A DNA stretch of 64,000 nucleotides, from assembly GCF_000321225.1 (NCBI RefSeq), contig NW_004450397.1, positions 4,373,669-4,437,668 on the forward strand. Reading direction: 5' to 3'. How positions within the stretch are numbered: position 1 is the first letter of the stretch; every line of letters begins with the position of its first letter. Shown here piece by piece: positions 1 through 11,447 of this stretch. This DNA comes from Odobenus rosmarus divergens (Eukaryota > Chordata > Mammalia > Carnivora > Odobenidae). The position numbers and the translations under genes are program-made. The notes under the pieces are model-generated. The model was not told where the DNA came from, did not search any database, and saw only the letters and a list, made by a program, of their open reading frames with translations.

Positions 1-270
1 CCATCACCAAAGTCATCATTACTCCAAGCTATAGACCCCTTCCAACTGTGAATCATAAGAACCCAGAGCAATATTACAGCCTCCTCCTAACCAATATCCT
101 CAGCCTCCTTCCATCCAAGCCTTTCCCTAAGCTGCTGACAAGAGGTAATTTGAAATGGATTTTAATTTCCTTTTTTATTTCTGTTTCTGACTCATGTCAC
201 CCTACCCCATCCTTGTCAAGGAGTTTCTAGTGAGTAGTAAGGTCTCCCCAAATGTGAAAAGCAAGAAAAA
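1..270 (+). repeat. Left copy of a 4-kb-spaced direct repeat
   Basis: This stretch is similar over its whole length to 4034-4290 in the same orientation, at roughly 80 percent identity by eye with small indels. Shared landmarks include CCATCACCAAA, ATTACTCCAAG, TTACAGCCTC, TGAAATGGATTTTAATTT and CACCCTACCCCATCCTT. I do not recognise it as a known transposon family, and it has no convincing coding potential. The similarity fades after about 270. The left end may continue outside the window. It could be an uncharacterised repeat or an old local duplication. Confidence 0.7.
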
Positions 271-3089
271 GAAAACTTAGAGTGGTCTATACAAATAACT
301 CAGTACTTAAAGCTGTAGACTTTGGTCATTTAAAACTTAGGTTTGCTTTCTTACCTTTCTGCATAACCTCCCTACCCCTCAATACACACACACCTCCAGG
401 GTCATAACTTGGGCAAGCTATCCCAATGAGTCATCTACACAGCTGTGGTAATGCCTTTAGAAATATTGGAGCCATAGACAGAGAAGCATGCAAAATCTCT
501 GCACCAAAATATCACTGACATGAAGTTCAGCCCTATGAATCATAAGAAAACTACCCCTTTGCTGCCATCTCCTTGAATGATTTATTCCTACAAGCTCTAA
601 GGAGCAAGGACCTAAGTCTGGGTCTTGATTAAGCCAGGGTGGCTGCTTGTATGAATCATGCCTCAAGACCCACCATGGATGCTGACACCTGGCCCAAGGC
701 GAGTGGTTGGAAGAGGATACTACAAAAATAACTACAAAAACAACTACAAAATAATATGTATATTACTGATATCAGCACACCCACTCTGCTGCAAAAGAGA
801 ATTTCTTTGTTACAAAAATCCATCTGCTCTCAAAGAAAATTCTCTGTGCACCACATCACCCTGTGCCTGACTCTGACATTGTGCAAATCACACTCTATAA
901 TAATGATCTCATCATATGTTCATCTCCCTCTACAAGACACAGAGCTCCTTGAAGGCAAGGACCAGTATTTATGTTTGTATCATCAGCATATAACATAGTG
1001 CCTAAAGCCTAGTGGGTGATCAAGAAAATGAATGCTGAATGAAAGAAGGGCCTTTTCGTTTCAGTGAAGCTACTCTATTTCTCTCCTTCAACCTAAACAC
1101 ATTCATGTGAGTGCTCTCAGACATGACTGAATATCTGCTTTACCTAAAATTGAATTTCAGGGTCTTGTAAAATGCTAATACTCATAAAATACCAGTTTCA
1201 AGTGTGTCGTGCAAGTAAATTGGGGTAGGAGATAGAAGAGCCATATGAAACCTATATTCAGAGTTATAGAAAGGGGTGAAATCCATAAGACTGTTTTTCC
1301 CAACCCTTCCATGGAAAGGAAAAAGATTTCTAGAAACAGAAAGCTACTAAGGACAGGGAGCAACAACAGGGCTGTCTTCAGAAAGACTGGGAGGCTTGAG
1401 GCCTCTGTTTTGAATATAATGTAAATACCGAAAATCACCTCACTTAGAGTCTCCTTATGCTATTGATGAAACAATGGTTGTGAGCCCCAAGAGTAAAAGC
1501 CACAGTAAAGAAAATGTTAAATCAATGAGTCTCCATTCAAGTAGTCAAAAAATATTTACTGAACACCAATCATAGGCAAGGCATTTTGTTGGAAGATGGC
1601 AACACCAAAAATGGATTGGTTGGAATTGCATCCTCAAGACTCTAGTACTATAAATATGTACATATGAGGTACAAAATAATAAATGCTACAAAGGTATAAA
1701 AAGTTTGGGGAGGGTTTCAAATAAGGAGGTAACTATGTTTATGGCTTGGCAGCAATTGGGAGAGGTGGTGAGAAGTGGAGACGCCAGAACTCCAAGAAAG
1801 CCTTTTTCTTGGTTTTCTGAGAGATATGAACTGAGTTAAGATATGCAGAATTTGGAGGAGGGGATTCTGAATACTTTAGTTTTTCCATTTGACTGGAGCA
1901 GTAGTTGCTTGAAATTAAGCAGCTGGAAGTCAAGACTGAAAGGTAGGCTGGAGCCAGATCAGAGAAGGCCCTGAATGCCAATCTGGGAGAAGATTTACTC
2001 ATTGACCAGTTACTTGTTTTAATGGTTTTAAAGATTTGGAGCTGAAGGTGAAGGGCAGTAATAAACTTTATCTCTGAGCAGGTTAATTAACTGGATGGGA
2101 TTTCATTGCTAACAGGTGAGAAGCAATCAATATTTTTCATTTCATGCCAGAAAGTTCTCAGCTCCTTAATAAATTTATTCTTTTAAATGAGGTTGTTTTT
2201 CAGATATATCTCATTACATACAGAGATGTTGGGGTCATATGAATTAGAAGGGTAGAAGAATGAGAGGCTCCAAAGAATAGTCTTCAGGAATAAATATTAG
2301 GAGATGAAGATTTCAGAAGAGACTTATTATGGAGGCCATTGCACTTGCTTCTCCAACCAAGGGAGTCCTAAAGTGATCCCATACTAACTGCTATTGTTTC
2401 TTCTTCATCTAGACAGAGAGTACTCAGGCTAGAAGACATTTTGCAGAAGCTGGAAAGAAAAAAAAAAAAAGAGGTCCAGAAAGATTAGGTGGCTCTGTGC
2501 CCAAGATCCCACAGCAAAGTAAGTGTCAGACAAGAGCTCAAACTTCTACATCTTCTGATCTTCAGTACAGTTTGCTTTCTAAATATCAGTTGGATCTCTT
2601 CAAACATATAGTTTCTCAAGAATAATTGCAGAATTAAAGTTATGCAAATTATTAATAGCTACCACGTACTGAGCCACACACCTTTTTCATACATACTTAG
2701 AAATATTTGTGCATTTATTAAAAATAGAAATTCTTAGGTGCCACATAGGTCTCCTGAATAAGAATTTCTTGAGGAGAACCTGGGAAAATGTATTTTAATA
2801 AGTGCCTTACCCAAGTGATTTTTTTATTTTTGAAACTCTTTAGGTAGTGGGTATTTTCCACATTTTTGGTGTGAGAAAACTGAGGCTCAGAATAACTAAG
2901 CCTAAGACTATGCAGTTGGTGAATACCAAAGCTGAGATTCTAAAACCAAAGCTGACAGGCCTCTCTCAACCTAAAGTCTATGCTCTTCTTATGATGCAAC
3001 AGTGCCTTTTAAATTAAATTTCCATGCCACATAGAATCCACACACAGTTATTATCTGTCTGCCATAGTGTGTCCCTTGTTTAAAACTCA
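271..3089. other. Intergenic DNA, no gene seen
   Basis: No open frame here looks coding. An L2-like 3' end lies at about 945-1047 on the + strand, with the usual CTCCTTGAAGGCAAGGACC start and a GAATGAAAG end. About 1535-1620 resembles L2 in the opposite orientation (AATATTTACTGAACACC). About 1740-2050 resembles an antisense ancient repeat with CAGATCAGAGAAGGCCCTGAA. An A-run of about 14 lies near 2458-2471. About 2840-3010 looks like decayed MIR/L2 (GAAAACTGAGGCTCAGAATAACTAAG). Confidence 0.6.
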
Positions 3090-3622
3090 GGCTAAGGCAG
3101 TGGTAGGCAGCATCTAAAAGGGTTCTCAATGATCCCCATCCCCTGGTAGTCAAGCTCTTGTGTAATCCCCTCCTTTTGAGTGTGGGCTGGACCTATTGAC
3201 TTGCTTCAAGTAAATAAAATACAGCAAAAGTGATGGCATATCACTTCAGAGATCAGATTACAAAAGACTGACTTTCACCCTGCTCTCACCCTCTCTCTGG
3301 CTCTTCTCACTTGCCCACTCTGGTAGAAACCAGCTCCCATGTTGAGAGAGGCCCTATATGGCAGGCAACTGAGGATAGCCGCCAGCCAACAGCCAGCAAG
3401 GAACCAAGGCCCTTAGTCCAGCAGCCCATGAGGAACCAAATATAGCCAACAACCATATGAGTGAGCTTGGAAATGAATCCTTCCCTAGTTGAGCCTTGAA
3501 ATGAGGGTAGCCCTGGACAAAAGTTTGCAGCCTTATGAAAGAAGCTGAACCAGAGGACGCAACTTAGCTGTGCCTGAATTCCTGACCTACAGAAGCTGTA
3601 AAATAAATGTGGTTGTTTTAAA
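3090..3622 (+). mobile_element. MaLR-type LTR, 5' part (interrupted)
   Basis: This resembles a solo LTR of the ERVL-MaLR (MLT1-like) group. Landmarks are GTTCTCAATGATCCCCA, TGTGTAATCCCCTCC, CTGAATTCCTGACCTACAGAAGCTGT and the polyadenylation-type AAATAAATGTGGTTGTTTTAA at its right. The expected LTR end is missing here but is found at 4283-4330, so the element seems split by about 660 bp of foreign sequence. No viral coding sequence is present. The exact subfamily is uncertain. Confidence 0.65.
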
Positions 3623-4282
3623 CTCTCTGTACTCTATCACAGCCCCCACCCCAACACACACATACAGAGACATCTACCTCTCAACCAAGAGTCCATTTCC
3701 CAGCATGTAAGGAAATACATGAGTATTTGAGTAGATATCCATCTGCAAGCCTTGGAAGAAATAAGGCTTTGGGAATCCCTCACTGAACCTGAGGACCTGG
3801 TGGAGACTAAACTCCTCATGACTAAGAAGTCATGAGAAGGAAATGTTTTGGACAGGAAAGGAGATGCTAGCTAGCATCATTTCCTTCCATTTCCTCTTCT
3901 AGAATTTAAGCTCATGGGTCAGGGATTTTTTTTTTTTTTTTTTTTGGTTCATTTCAATCCATGTGCCTAGGTCAGTGATGGCATATAGTAGGTGTTCAAT
4001 ACATACTTGTTAAATGGATTGTGACCATCACTACCATCACCAAAGGCATTACTCCAAGCAATAGATCTCTTTCAATTGTGGATCACAAGAATCCAGAGCA
4101 ATTATTACAGCCTCGCCTTAACCAAACCCCAGGCTCCTCTTTATGTAAGCTTTTCACTGAGCCACTGATAAGGGATCATCTGAAATGGATTTTAATTTTC
4201 TCTTCTTTTTCCGCCCCTGACTCAGTCACCCTACCCCATCCTTCTCAAGGAGTTTCTAATGAGCAAAAAAGTGTCCCAAGTG
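3623..4282. other. Segment inserted inside the MaLR LTR
   Basis: About 660 bp separates the AATAAATG region of the LTR (ending about 3622) from its terminal ACTAAGTTTGGGGGTAATTT region (from about 4283). The segment holds an L2-like 3' end (about 3895-4018, with GTGATGGCATATAGTAGGTGTTCAATA), a T-run of about 20 and, from 4034, the right copy of the direct repeat that also starts the window. No coding potential. The source is probably a local duplication rather than a known transposon. Confidence 0.5.
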
Positions 4283-4290
4283 TGAGAAAC
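4034..4290 (+). repeat. Right copy of the direct repeat
   Basis: This is the partner of 1-270, in the same orientation. The open frame across it (from about 4021) is not supported as coding: the left copy is interrupted in the same frame, and no protein family is recognisable. Confidence 0.7.
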
Positions 4291-4330
4291 ACACTAAGTT
4301 TGGGGGTAATTTCTTACACAGCAATTGATA
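4283..4330 (+). mobile_element. MaLR-type LTR, terminal piece
   Basis: The sequence ACTAAGTTTGGGGGTAATTT, followed by TTACACAGCAATTGATAACT, closely matches the usual 3' end of MLT1-type LTRs. It would complete the LTR that breaks off at about 3622. Confidence 0.6.
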
Positions 4331-4334
4331 ACTC

Positions 4335-5076
4335 TTACATAAGGGCACTGAGAACATCAGTCATTGTGCCCATGCTTTCTGTGCCCCAAGGCACTCTACT
4401 CTGACCTCAGACAGAGAGTTTGATAATTCACCAAGACAATGCAAGTATAAATGTGAGAACTCACCAGGAAAAAGCAAAATTATTTTGTATGATTAGTTGG
4501 TAGACTGAACTTAAAACCTAAGAGAGCTCCTTTGAAGACTAAGTATGCCTCTAAGACACCTGTGGTGCTTGTTAATAGTGCAGATTTCCCAGTACACACT
4601 CACCTCCAAGATTTTTTTTACTTCTTTGTCAATTATAGACTTGGGATTTGTATTTTCAACTAGTTCCTTGGGCAATTCTGAAATAGGTGGTACTTGAGTT
4701 CCACTGTGGAGAAACTGCTTTAGAAGATAAAGCTCAAAGTCAGGCCCCCACCCTACAGTTACCAGCCGCTACATGGGCAGGGTGACCACTTCCCTGCTAG
4801 GAGTTGATATTCTTCTCCAGAAATGAGTGAGGAAAGAGCAAGTTCCAAATCAATATCAAAAAGAGGCAACATAATGGTATGGAAAAGTGCTGAGCAGAGA
4901 TTTGTGTGTTCACCACTGGAGTCCTGGACCGTTCTCAGTGATGGAGATAAAATAGGGAGCAAGATAGATGAAGGCCTTGCTCTCACAAAGTTCACATTTG
5001 TGTGAACAAAGTGTGGGCAAATAAATAAGTTAATTTCATATGGTGATAAGTGCTAGAAAGAAACTAAACATGTTAT
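4335..5076. other. Intergenic DNA with a MER5A-like fragment
   Basis: About 4545-4722 resembles a MER5A hAT-type miniature element (CACCTGTGGTGCTTGTTAA near the left, CCACTGTGGAGAAACTGCTTTAG at the right). The rest has no recognised content and no gene. Confidence 0.45.
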
Positions 5077-5228
5077 GGGGCGCCTGGGTAGCTCAGTCTG
5101 TTAAGCATCCGACTTGATCTCAACTCAGGTCTTGATCTCAAGGTCATAAGTTCAAGCCCCGCATTGGACTCCACATGGGCATGGAGCTTACTTAAAATAA
5201 CAACAATAATAATATTAATAATAATAAA
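5077..5228 (+). mobile_element. Carnivore tRNA-derived SINE
   Basis: It starts GGGGCGCCTGGGTAGCTCAG. It has the box B-like GTTCAAGCCCC in the tRNA-like head, a short body and an AAT-rich tail. It is of the CAN/SINEC type found throughout Carnivora. It is diverged and has no clean target-site duplication, so it is an older copy. Confidence 0.9.
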
Positions 5229-5635
5229 GAAACAAAGCAGGGTAATGTGATAGGGAATGACCCACTAGCCTGTGTGTAAACTGGAGGGAAATAGATGGTG
5301 AGGGCAGGGAAGGCTTCTTGAATTTAGACCTAAGATGTGAAGAAGAACTAATCATGTGAAGACCTGAGGCAGTGTTCCAGTTAGAGAAGGAGCAAACACA
5401 GAGCTTGAGGCAGCTCGAGCTTGTTAAGGGAATGGCGAGAAGTCCAAAGTAATGGGAGGCTAAGGAATGAGAAAAGGTGATGGAAGATGAAACTGGAGAG
5501 GAGAACAAGAATTATATTATGTAGAGACTGTAACAATGGTGAGAGAGATAGCATTTAATTCTAAGTGAACTGGGAAGCCACTAAAGGATTTTAGGTAATA
5601 GATTTCTATTTTTAAAAGGTCACTCTGGTAGCTGA
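5229..5635 (+). repeat. Ancient L2-like interspersed repeat
   Basis: The order of phrases (GGCAGGGAAGGCTTCTTGAA, GGAGCAAACACAGAGCTTGAGGC, GGAAGCCACTAAAGGATTTTAGG) is that of an ancient mammalian L2-type repeat. No gene is seen. Confidence 0.4.
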
Positions 5636-6235
5636 ATTTCTTGAACACTTACAAGATGCCAGACACTGTGTCAAGCACTTTATATGCTTTATCTCATTTA
5701 ATCTGCACCAAAAAAATATATGGGTTAGTTATTATCATTTTCCCCATTTTATAGAAGAGGAAACTGAGCTCAGAGAATTAATTAAGCAACTTGTGCAATA
5801 TCAAACAGTTGATAAATGACTATGGTCATTAATTCCAGTGGTCACCAATATTTCTGATTCTCTTCCCTTTCCTGGATACATGGAAAACTTTATTTCCCAC
5901 CTCTCTTTGCAAGTGGGGAGGGTTTTGTGACTAGTGTTCTCAATGGGTTGTGACTGTAAGTGGCAAAGTACTCCCAGGCTGACACATTTCAGAGCTGGCA
6001 TGTGATCTTCAATCGTCATTCCTCTGCCTCTGCAGTGATGGTATCATGTGTTGAGATTGGATACCATAAGATTAAAGCAACCTGCATTGCTGAGCACTAC
6101 ATGAAGGGAGCTGCCCTGCAGAGGCACTCAGAGCTGCACTGACTTGGTGGAAAAAGGCAAAATAAACTTTTACTGTGTTAAGAAACTGGAAATGTGGTGC
6201 CGTTTGTTACTGCAGCATAACCTAACCATTCCAAG
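5636..6235 (-). repeat. Left arm of a 4.5-kb inverted duplication (MIR + MaLR LTR)
   Basis: On the minus strand this reads as the inner part of a MaLR-type LTR followed by the 3' half of a MIR element. The same MIR-LTR junction recurs in the opposite orientation at 10097-10672. Similarity covers both the LTR (about 5810-6235) and the MIR flank (about 5636-5810). That points to duplication of one locus rather than two separate insertions. The LTR part has AATAAACTTTTACTGTGTTAAG and ends TTGTTACTGCAGCATAACCTA. No viral genes. Confidence 0.75.
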
Positions 6236-7904
6236 AATGGAAACAGACTCTTGGTTATATAAACACCTTGCCCTCTAATCAGCTGTGCGACTTCAGAAAT
6301 CAGTTGTACTCTGGGTCTCAGTTTTCCAGTCTGTAAAATATTAGCTTGGGATCTGAAGAGTGATGTGGTTCATTCCAGCTTCGCCATTCAGTGAAATACA
6401 CTGCAGTAGCCTGAATTTGAGCCAAGCTCTTATACTTTAGTGGAGAGTATGTCTCTGGTTTCCCTCTCACCACATGCCATGGTCACTTGATACCAGCTCA
6501 GCACTTCCTTTTCCTCTCTAAGCCTCCTGACTGGTGCCTGGAACCACCTGCACAACCTCCTTTCCCTGCCACATTCTTAGCTCAGAGCCATCTGTTGGGG
6601 TTTTCAATTTGAGGATACTCCTGGAGGGGAGTGATTGGCCAGCCTGCTCCATGTCATCACAGCCCTCCTGCTCACCTACTGTACCAATGTCTGCATGGAG
6701 AGGACAAAAGCTTCTCCAAACTCTGTTTCTGGGAAGGCAAATTGTATTATTAAATATTCAAAAAGCCTGCAGTGAGGCGGTGGATATGAAAGACAGAATC
6801 AGCCTCTCAGTTGTGCTGAGAGGGCAGTTGCCTGCTCAGAGTCATCCTTGGACAAAGAAAGAAGTAGTCTCAGCTGAAGATCCCCCAAGCTCCACTGGAT
6901 GTGCCTTTGATGTGTCCACCCAACACCTGGTCCCAGAACATGAGGGCTTTTGTCCTTTGTGGGGACAAAGCCCTTCACCAACCGACCCTCTTTGGGAACA
7001 TATTGTCTTATTCCAGTGACATGTGACTATGCATGGAATTATAGGCACCTGAGATCTACACATACATATGTAATCCCAAACAGAAATATAATCTGTATTT
7101 ATACCATGAATTCCCCCTGCCCAGTTCACACATGTACAATGATACCCATACCCTGCAAACTTTAGCCATGTGCTATATATAACCCATTTTAACAGAGAAC
7201 TCACTTAATGCAGCATGGCTTTAAAAAGAGCCTATTTTAAATGGCTGTCTGATGTGCACATGTAGATCGATAGCCAGACAGATAGAAATATTGATTTTTA
7301 GATACATACATGCAATAATAAAATCTTGAATTTATATACCCTCTTTGTCCTGGGGAATTCACAGGATATGTCGTCTCCCCTATGTGGAGAGCACAAAAGT
7401 TTATCTGTGCATGAGATGGGAAAAGGAGTTAATAAAAGCCAAAGAAAGCCCCTTAGTATCCAGATTTATGCCAACTTGCACCTCGTACATCCTGAGTGTC
7501 TGGATTCATATATCCTCCAAAATAGGAAAAACCTGAGCTCTATAAACTATACCAAGAAGATGTATGTAATGCCATTCATGTGCATGCTATATCGCTATAT
7601 TCTAAACAATATTAACTGGAAATTTTAAAATTGTACCTTCACTTCCTGCAGTATTTATCATCTCTACCTTTTTAGATTAAATATAACTATGAATAAAGAG
7701 AGCTGTTACATGAGTATTTAATTGTGTAAAAATCCATTAAGCTATCCACTTAAGATCTGTGCACTTTACTGTGTATAAGTAAATACCTCAATATAAGAAA
7801 GTAAGAAAACACAAATATGTCTCTTGAAGTCCAGGATGCATTCTCATACACTGGAGTCAGGTTAATAATGAGTATAGTGTATAGGCATGTCTCAGAATTC
7901 TGTT
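6236..7904. other. Intergenic DNA, no gene seen
   Basis: A decayed MIR lies near 6245-6350 (CTGTGCGACTTCAGAAATC, then GTCTCAGTTTTCCAGTCTGTAAAAT). The remainder is unique-looking sequence with no recognisable gene. The 161-codon open frame at 6534-7019 shows no protein family and overlaps long frames on the other strand, so it is not called. Confidence 0.5.
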
Positions 7905-8122
7905 AGTGCAGATAAGGTGGGACACTGTGTCTTGAATCTGATAGTTCCTGGTTGTGTGACCTTGGCCACCTTACTCAACCCTTCTGTGCCCGTTTCCTCA
8001 TCTGCACACAAAATAGAAACAACCTTGCAGCATGATATAAAGATTAAATGAGAAAATTAATGTAAAACACTTAACATGGTGTCTGGCACATAGTGAACTC
8101 TCAGTAACAGTTGGCTATTCTC
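7905..8122 (+). mobile_element. MIR element
   Basis: A near-complete MIR core: TGTGTGACCTTGG, then CCGTTTCCTCATCTGCA, then GATTAAATGAGAAAATTAATGTAAA, then TGTCTGGCACATAGTGAA. These are ancient SINE remnants common to all mammals. Confidence 0.8.
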
Positions 8123-8604
8123 CTTATGGTTGTAGTGACCCCTAACTCCTTGTGCTGACACAGCCAGAGGCCACTCAATGCATGGCACCCTCTATATGCT
8201 GCAACTTCTGCCCCTCCCACCACCAAAAGCATCTGCAAAAACAAAAAGGTTTAAATATAATCAGAAACCTAACTAATGATTTTAATGTCCTGATTGTCCC
8301 ACCCCATCCATAACAGCCAAATGAATAAATTTTGGTCTTCCAATTTTCCAGCTGGGCATCATGTTTTCTAACATCCTCAGCAAAACAACACAACCTCCTC
8401 CCATCACCAGCTCCCCTACACTAACACGCTGTAACACCTCAGCTCTGCTTTTCTAATCTTGAGACTCTATCTCACGGGCCTGTCACCCAGCAATTCCCCT
8501 TTATATACACCCCTGCAGTTATGTGCCCCAGAAAAACTACCTTGGCTAACATTCTCTTCCAGTTCACTTATATGGGGAACATGCGTGTGAGCAGCATGTG
8601 TGTA
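8123..8604. other. Intergenic DNA, nothing recognised
   Basis: No repeat, RNA or coding signal could be supported in this stretch. Confidence 0.4.
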
Positions 8605-8815
8605 TAGAATGAACAAGACATGGGCTTTGTAGTAAGAAAGGCCTGGATACTGTTCCTAGGCATGTCTTTCAAGGCAAGTCATGTCACCTCTCTGAGCCTT
8701 AGTTTCCTTATCTAGAAAATGGGACCACGGATCCCTCCCTTAGAGGGTGTGATGAGAATGGATAATAACACACATATCAAGTAAGTGCCAAGCACAGTGC
8801 CTAGCATTAACACAA
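8605..8815 (+). mobile_element. MIR element
   Basis: MIR core with CACCTCTCTGAGCCTTAGTTT, TTATCTAGAAAATGGGACC and GCCAAGCACAGTGCCTAGCA in the usual order. Confidence 0.8.
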
Positions 8816-10012
8816 CTGACCAGAAATATAGATTACTCTATGTAGGAGGGAGCTTGCTGCAAATTCCTTGCTTAGGAGACAATTTGCAGTTCTGTTGGAC
8901 AGGATAACTTTTTATTAGCTGAAATAAAATTGGGTGCCTCCTTGAGAATTATCTTCTCTGAGCATTTTCATTGAGAGTTGGTCCTAGCTAGGACTGGCAA
9001 GATTTGTGCAATTCATACATACTTGTGAAATTCAAGCACATTATCTCTTACTGACAAACCATAATGACTGTAATAAACAGGGAAGCCTCTGCTCTAATAA
9101 ACAAGTAATTATAGTTGACAATAAATGTGTAAACATGATGCTAATTAGCAAATCCTCTCATAGCTGTTCCCAGTTTGGGGACCCATATACACATGCTTGG
9201 GAATATGGGTAAGACTAGGTGGTCCATGTTCTCATCCATAGGTATATGAATATGTGGGCAATTGGTGCCACCTTCCTTGTCAGTCCTTTTCCCCCACAAC
9301 AGAATTATCTTCTTCAGTGGAGAAAACAAGGTCGTTTTAACATCTCGGTTTCCAAAGTAATCCCTTTCAACTCAGGTTTTCTAGTAACCTTGGGGGACTG
9401 TGATTTTTTTACACAAAGCGCCTTTAGATATGGGGACACTGGCCTCATTACCTGGATTCTTTCCCAAACAAAGACATGGCCTGTCAATCTTGGGATTTGA
9501 GGATGGCAGGTAAAAGAAGGCTGAAAGGAGAAGGTGGTTGACATTAATAAAGAGTCTTAAACCAACAAACTGTCTTTATTGAACTAAGAAGGAGAAAAGC
9601 CACACAGGGAGACAGTGACCAGAATGGAGGTTCTATCTCACTTGCAGGCAGAAGGGCTACAGCTTGGAGCTTCTCTTCCAAAGCAGAAAGCATTCCCATT
9701 TATGTTTCCCTAGAGATGGGCTGCAAAATTATTTCCAATGAGAAGGAGCTACAATTAATTCCCTGGCCATATGCAAAAATGCCAGAGGCCCTACTTATAA
9801 AAATTTTTCCAAAGAATCCTTTTTTTTTACTGTTTTTTTTTATATATATAATGACCAAAGGAAAGACAAGCATGATTTTCTCCTTATCTCTTTCCTAACT
9901 CTTTTATTCTTCTAGTAAGAGGTTTCATGAGTATCACATTCTTTCTCATGTCCCCTTTCATCTTTCCAGGGTGACAACTTCTAAGGAGTCTTCTGGGATA
10001 AAGAGGCAGAGA
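8816..10012. other. Intergenic DNA, no gene seen
   Basis: The stretch is AT-rich with short T-runs and (TA)n near 9820-9852. Small open frames on both strands (for example 9219-9500 and 9314-9544) are mutual shadows without recognisable homology. Confidence 0.45.
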
Positions 10013-10690
10013 GAAGCAATTTGCTCAGTGGTTAAGGACACTGCCTTTTGGCTCAGAAAGACTTGTATTTGAACCCAGCTCCTCCACTGTTTCAGTCAGC
10101 ACAGGTTAGGTTATGCTGCAGTAACAAACAGCACCACATTTCCAGTTTCTTAACACAGTAAAAGTTTATTTTGCCTTTCCACCAAGTCAGTGCAGGTCTG
10201 AGTGCCTGTGCAGGGCAACTCCCTTCATGTAGTGCTCAACAATGCAGGCTGATTTAATCTAATGGCATCCCTTCTCAGCACATGCTACCATGACTGCAGA
10301 GGCAGAGGAATGATGATTGAAGATCACATGCCAGCTCTGAAATATGTCAGCCCAGAAGTACCTTGTCACTTGCAGTCACAACCCATTGAGAACACTAGTC
10401 ACAAGACCTTCTCCACTTGCAAAGAGAGGTGGGAAATAAAATTTTCCATTTTTCCAGGGAAGGGAAGAGAATCAGAAATATTGATGACTATTGGTATTAA
10501 TGACCATAGTTATCAGCTGTTTCATCTTGTTACTTAACTGTCTGAGCCTCAGTTCTCTCAGCTATAAAACAAGAAAAATAATAGTATCTAACCCATAAGT
10601 TTGTTGTGCAAATTAAATGAGGTAAAACATATAAGGTGCTTGGCACAGCATCTGGCATCCTATAAGTGTTCAAGAAATGGTAGGTAACAT
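10013..10690 (+). mobile_element. MIR element split by a MaLR-type LTR
   Basis: The MIR 5' half lies at about 10013-10092 (CAGTGGTTAAGGACACTGCC, TTTGAACCCAGCTCCTCCACT). Its 3' half lies at about 10522-10690 (GTTACTTAACTGTCTGAGCCTCAG, then GCTTGGCACAGCATCTGGCA). Between them sits an LTR in the orientation TAGGTTATGCTGCAGTAACAA onwards. CTGTTTCA occurs at both LTR borders and may be a remnant of the target-site duplication. Confidence 0.7.
10097..10672 (+). repeat. Right arm of the inverted duplication
   Basis: Reverse-complement partner of 5636-6235. Both LTR and MIR flank are shared, including TGACCATAGT next to the MIR and AGAGGTGGGAAATAAA inside the LTR. The arms are about 85-90 percent identical by eye, so the event is not recent. 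Confidence 0.75.
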
Positions 10691-10934
10691 TATCAAATAT
10701 AGCATTGTCAGCACACTTTCTACTTACTTAGACAATAGGGTACAAATGTTGGCAGGGACTAAAAGCAGAGAGGGATAATAACCCTCAAATCCATAATTTT
10801 AACTATTAGGCTTCCCAAGAAGGCTAGGTCCTAAAGAACAAGTGTGAGTGACTATCCTTTAGACTTATAGAACATTGGGTGTGATCAAGCCATGTGATAC
10901 CTGGTATGACAGTGTGGCTCAGTGGATCCTGGAC
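10691..10934. other. Intergenic DNA, nothing recognised
   Basis: A short unique stretch between the inverted duplication and an L1 remnant. No coding signal. Confidence 0.4.
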
Positions 10935-11334
10935 CTGCCACCTCCCTATATTTTTTATTAGTTTCACAGGTAGAATTTAGTGATTCATCAGTTGCATATA
11001 ACACCCAGTGCTCATTACATCAAGTGCCCTCCTTAATGCCACACCCCCAGTTATCCCATCCCCCCTGCCACCTCCCCTCCACTGACCCTCAGTTTGTTTC
11101 CTAGAGTTCAGCATCTCTTATGGTTTGCCTCCCTCTCAATTTTTATCTTATTTGATTTTTCCCTCCCTTCCCCTATGTTCATCTGTTTTGTTTCTTAAAT
11201 TCCACATGAGTGAAATCATATGGTATTTGTCTTCCTCTGACTGACTTATTTCACTTAGCATAATACCCTCTAGTTCCATCCACGTCATTGCAAGTGGCAA
11301 GATTTCATTCTTTTTGATGGCTGAGTAATATTCC

Positions 11335-11388
<54 letters not shown>

Positions 11389-11447
11389 GTATCTTCTTTA
11401 TCCATTCTTCTGTCGATAGACATCTGGGCTCTTTCTATATTTTCTGC
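10935..11447 (-). mobile_element. L1 3' fragment (end of ORF2 plus 3' UTR), interrupted by (TG)n
   Basis: On the minus strand the translation just left of the TG repeat is the well-known C-terminal end of L1 ORF2 (MEYYSAIKKNEI, then MTWMELEGIMLSEISQ, then NLRNKTDEHRGREGKIK). A pyrimidine-rich carnivore-type L1 3' UTR follows, extending left to about 10935. The element is truncated at its 5' side at about 11447 and has a TG repeat inside. It is a dead retrotransposon fragment, not a gene. Confidence 0.9.
11337..11384 (+). repeat. (TG)24 microsatellite
   Basis: An uninterrupted dinucleotide run inside the L1 ORF2 remnant, expanded from the TCCATTGTGTG-like site that is often the source of TG/TA runs in L1. 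It is likely to vary in length between individuals. Confidence 0.95.

Noticed and set aside
4021..4404. 127-codon open frame
   Set aside because: It crosses a duplicated non-coding segment and the end of an LTR; the duplicate at 1-270 does not keep the frame.
5077..5228. tRNA gene signal from box A/B-like sequence
   Set aside because: It belongs to a tRNA-derived SINE; there is no cloverleaf and it has a SINE body and tail. The same holds for the other SINEs.
6534..7019. 161-codon open frame on the plus strand
   Set aside because: No recognisable domain, no promoter or poly(A) evidence, and competing frames on the opposite strand.
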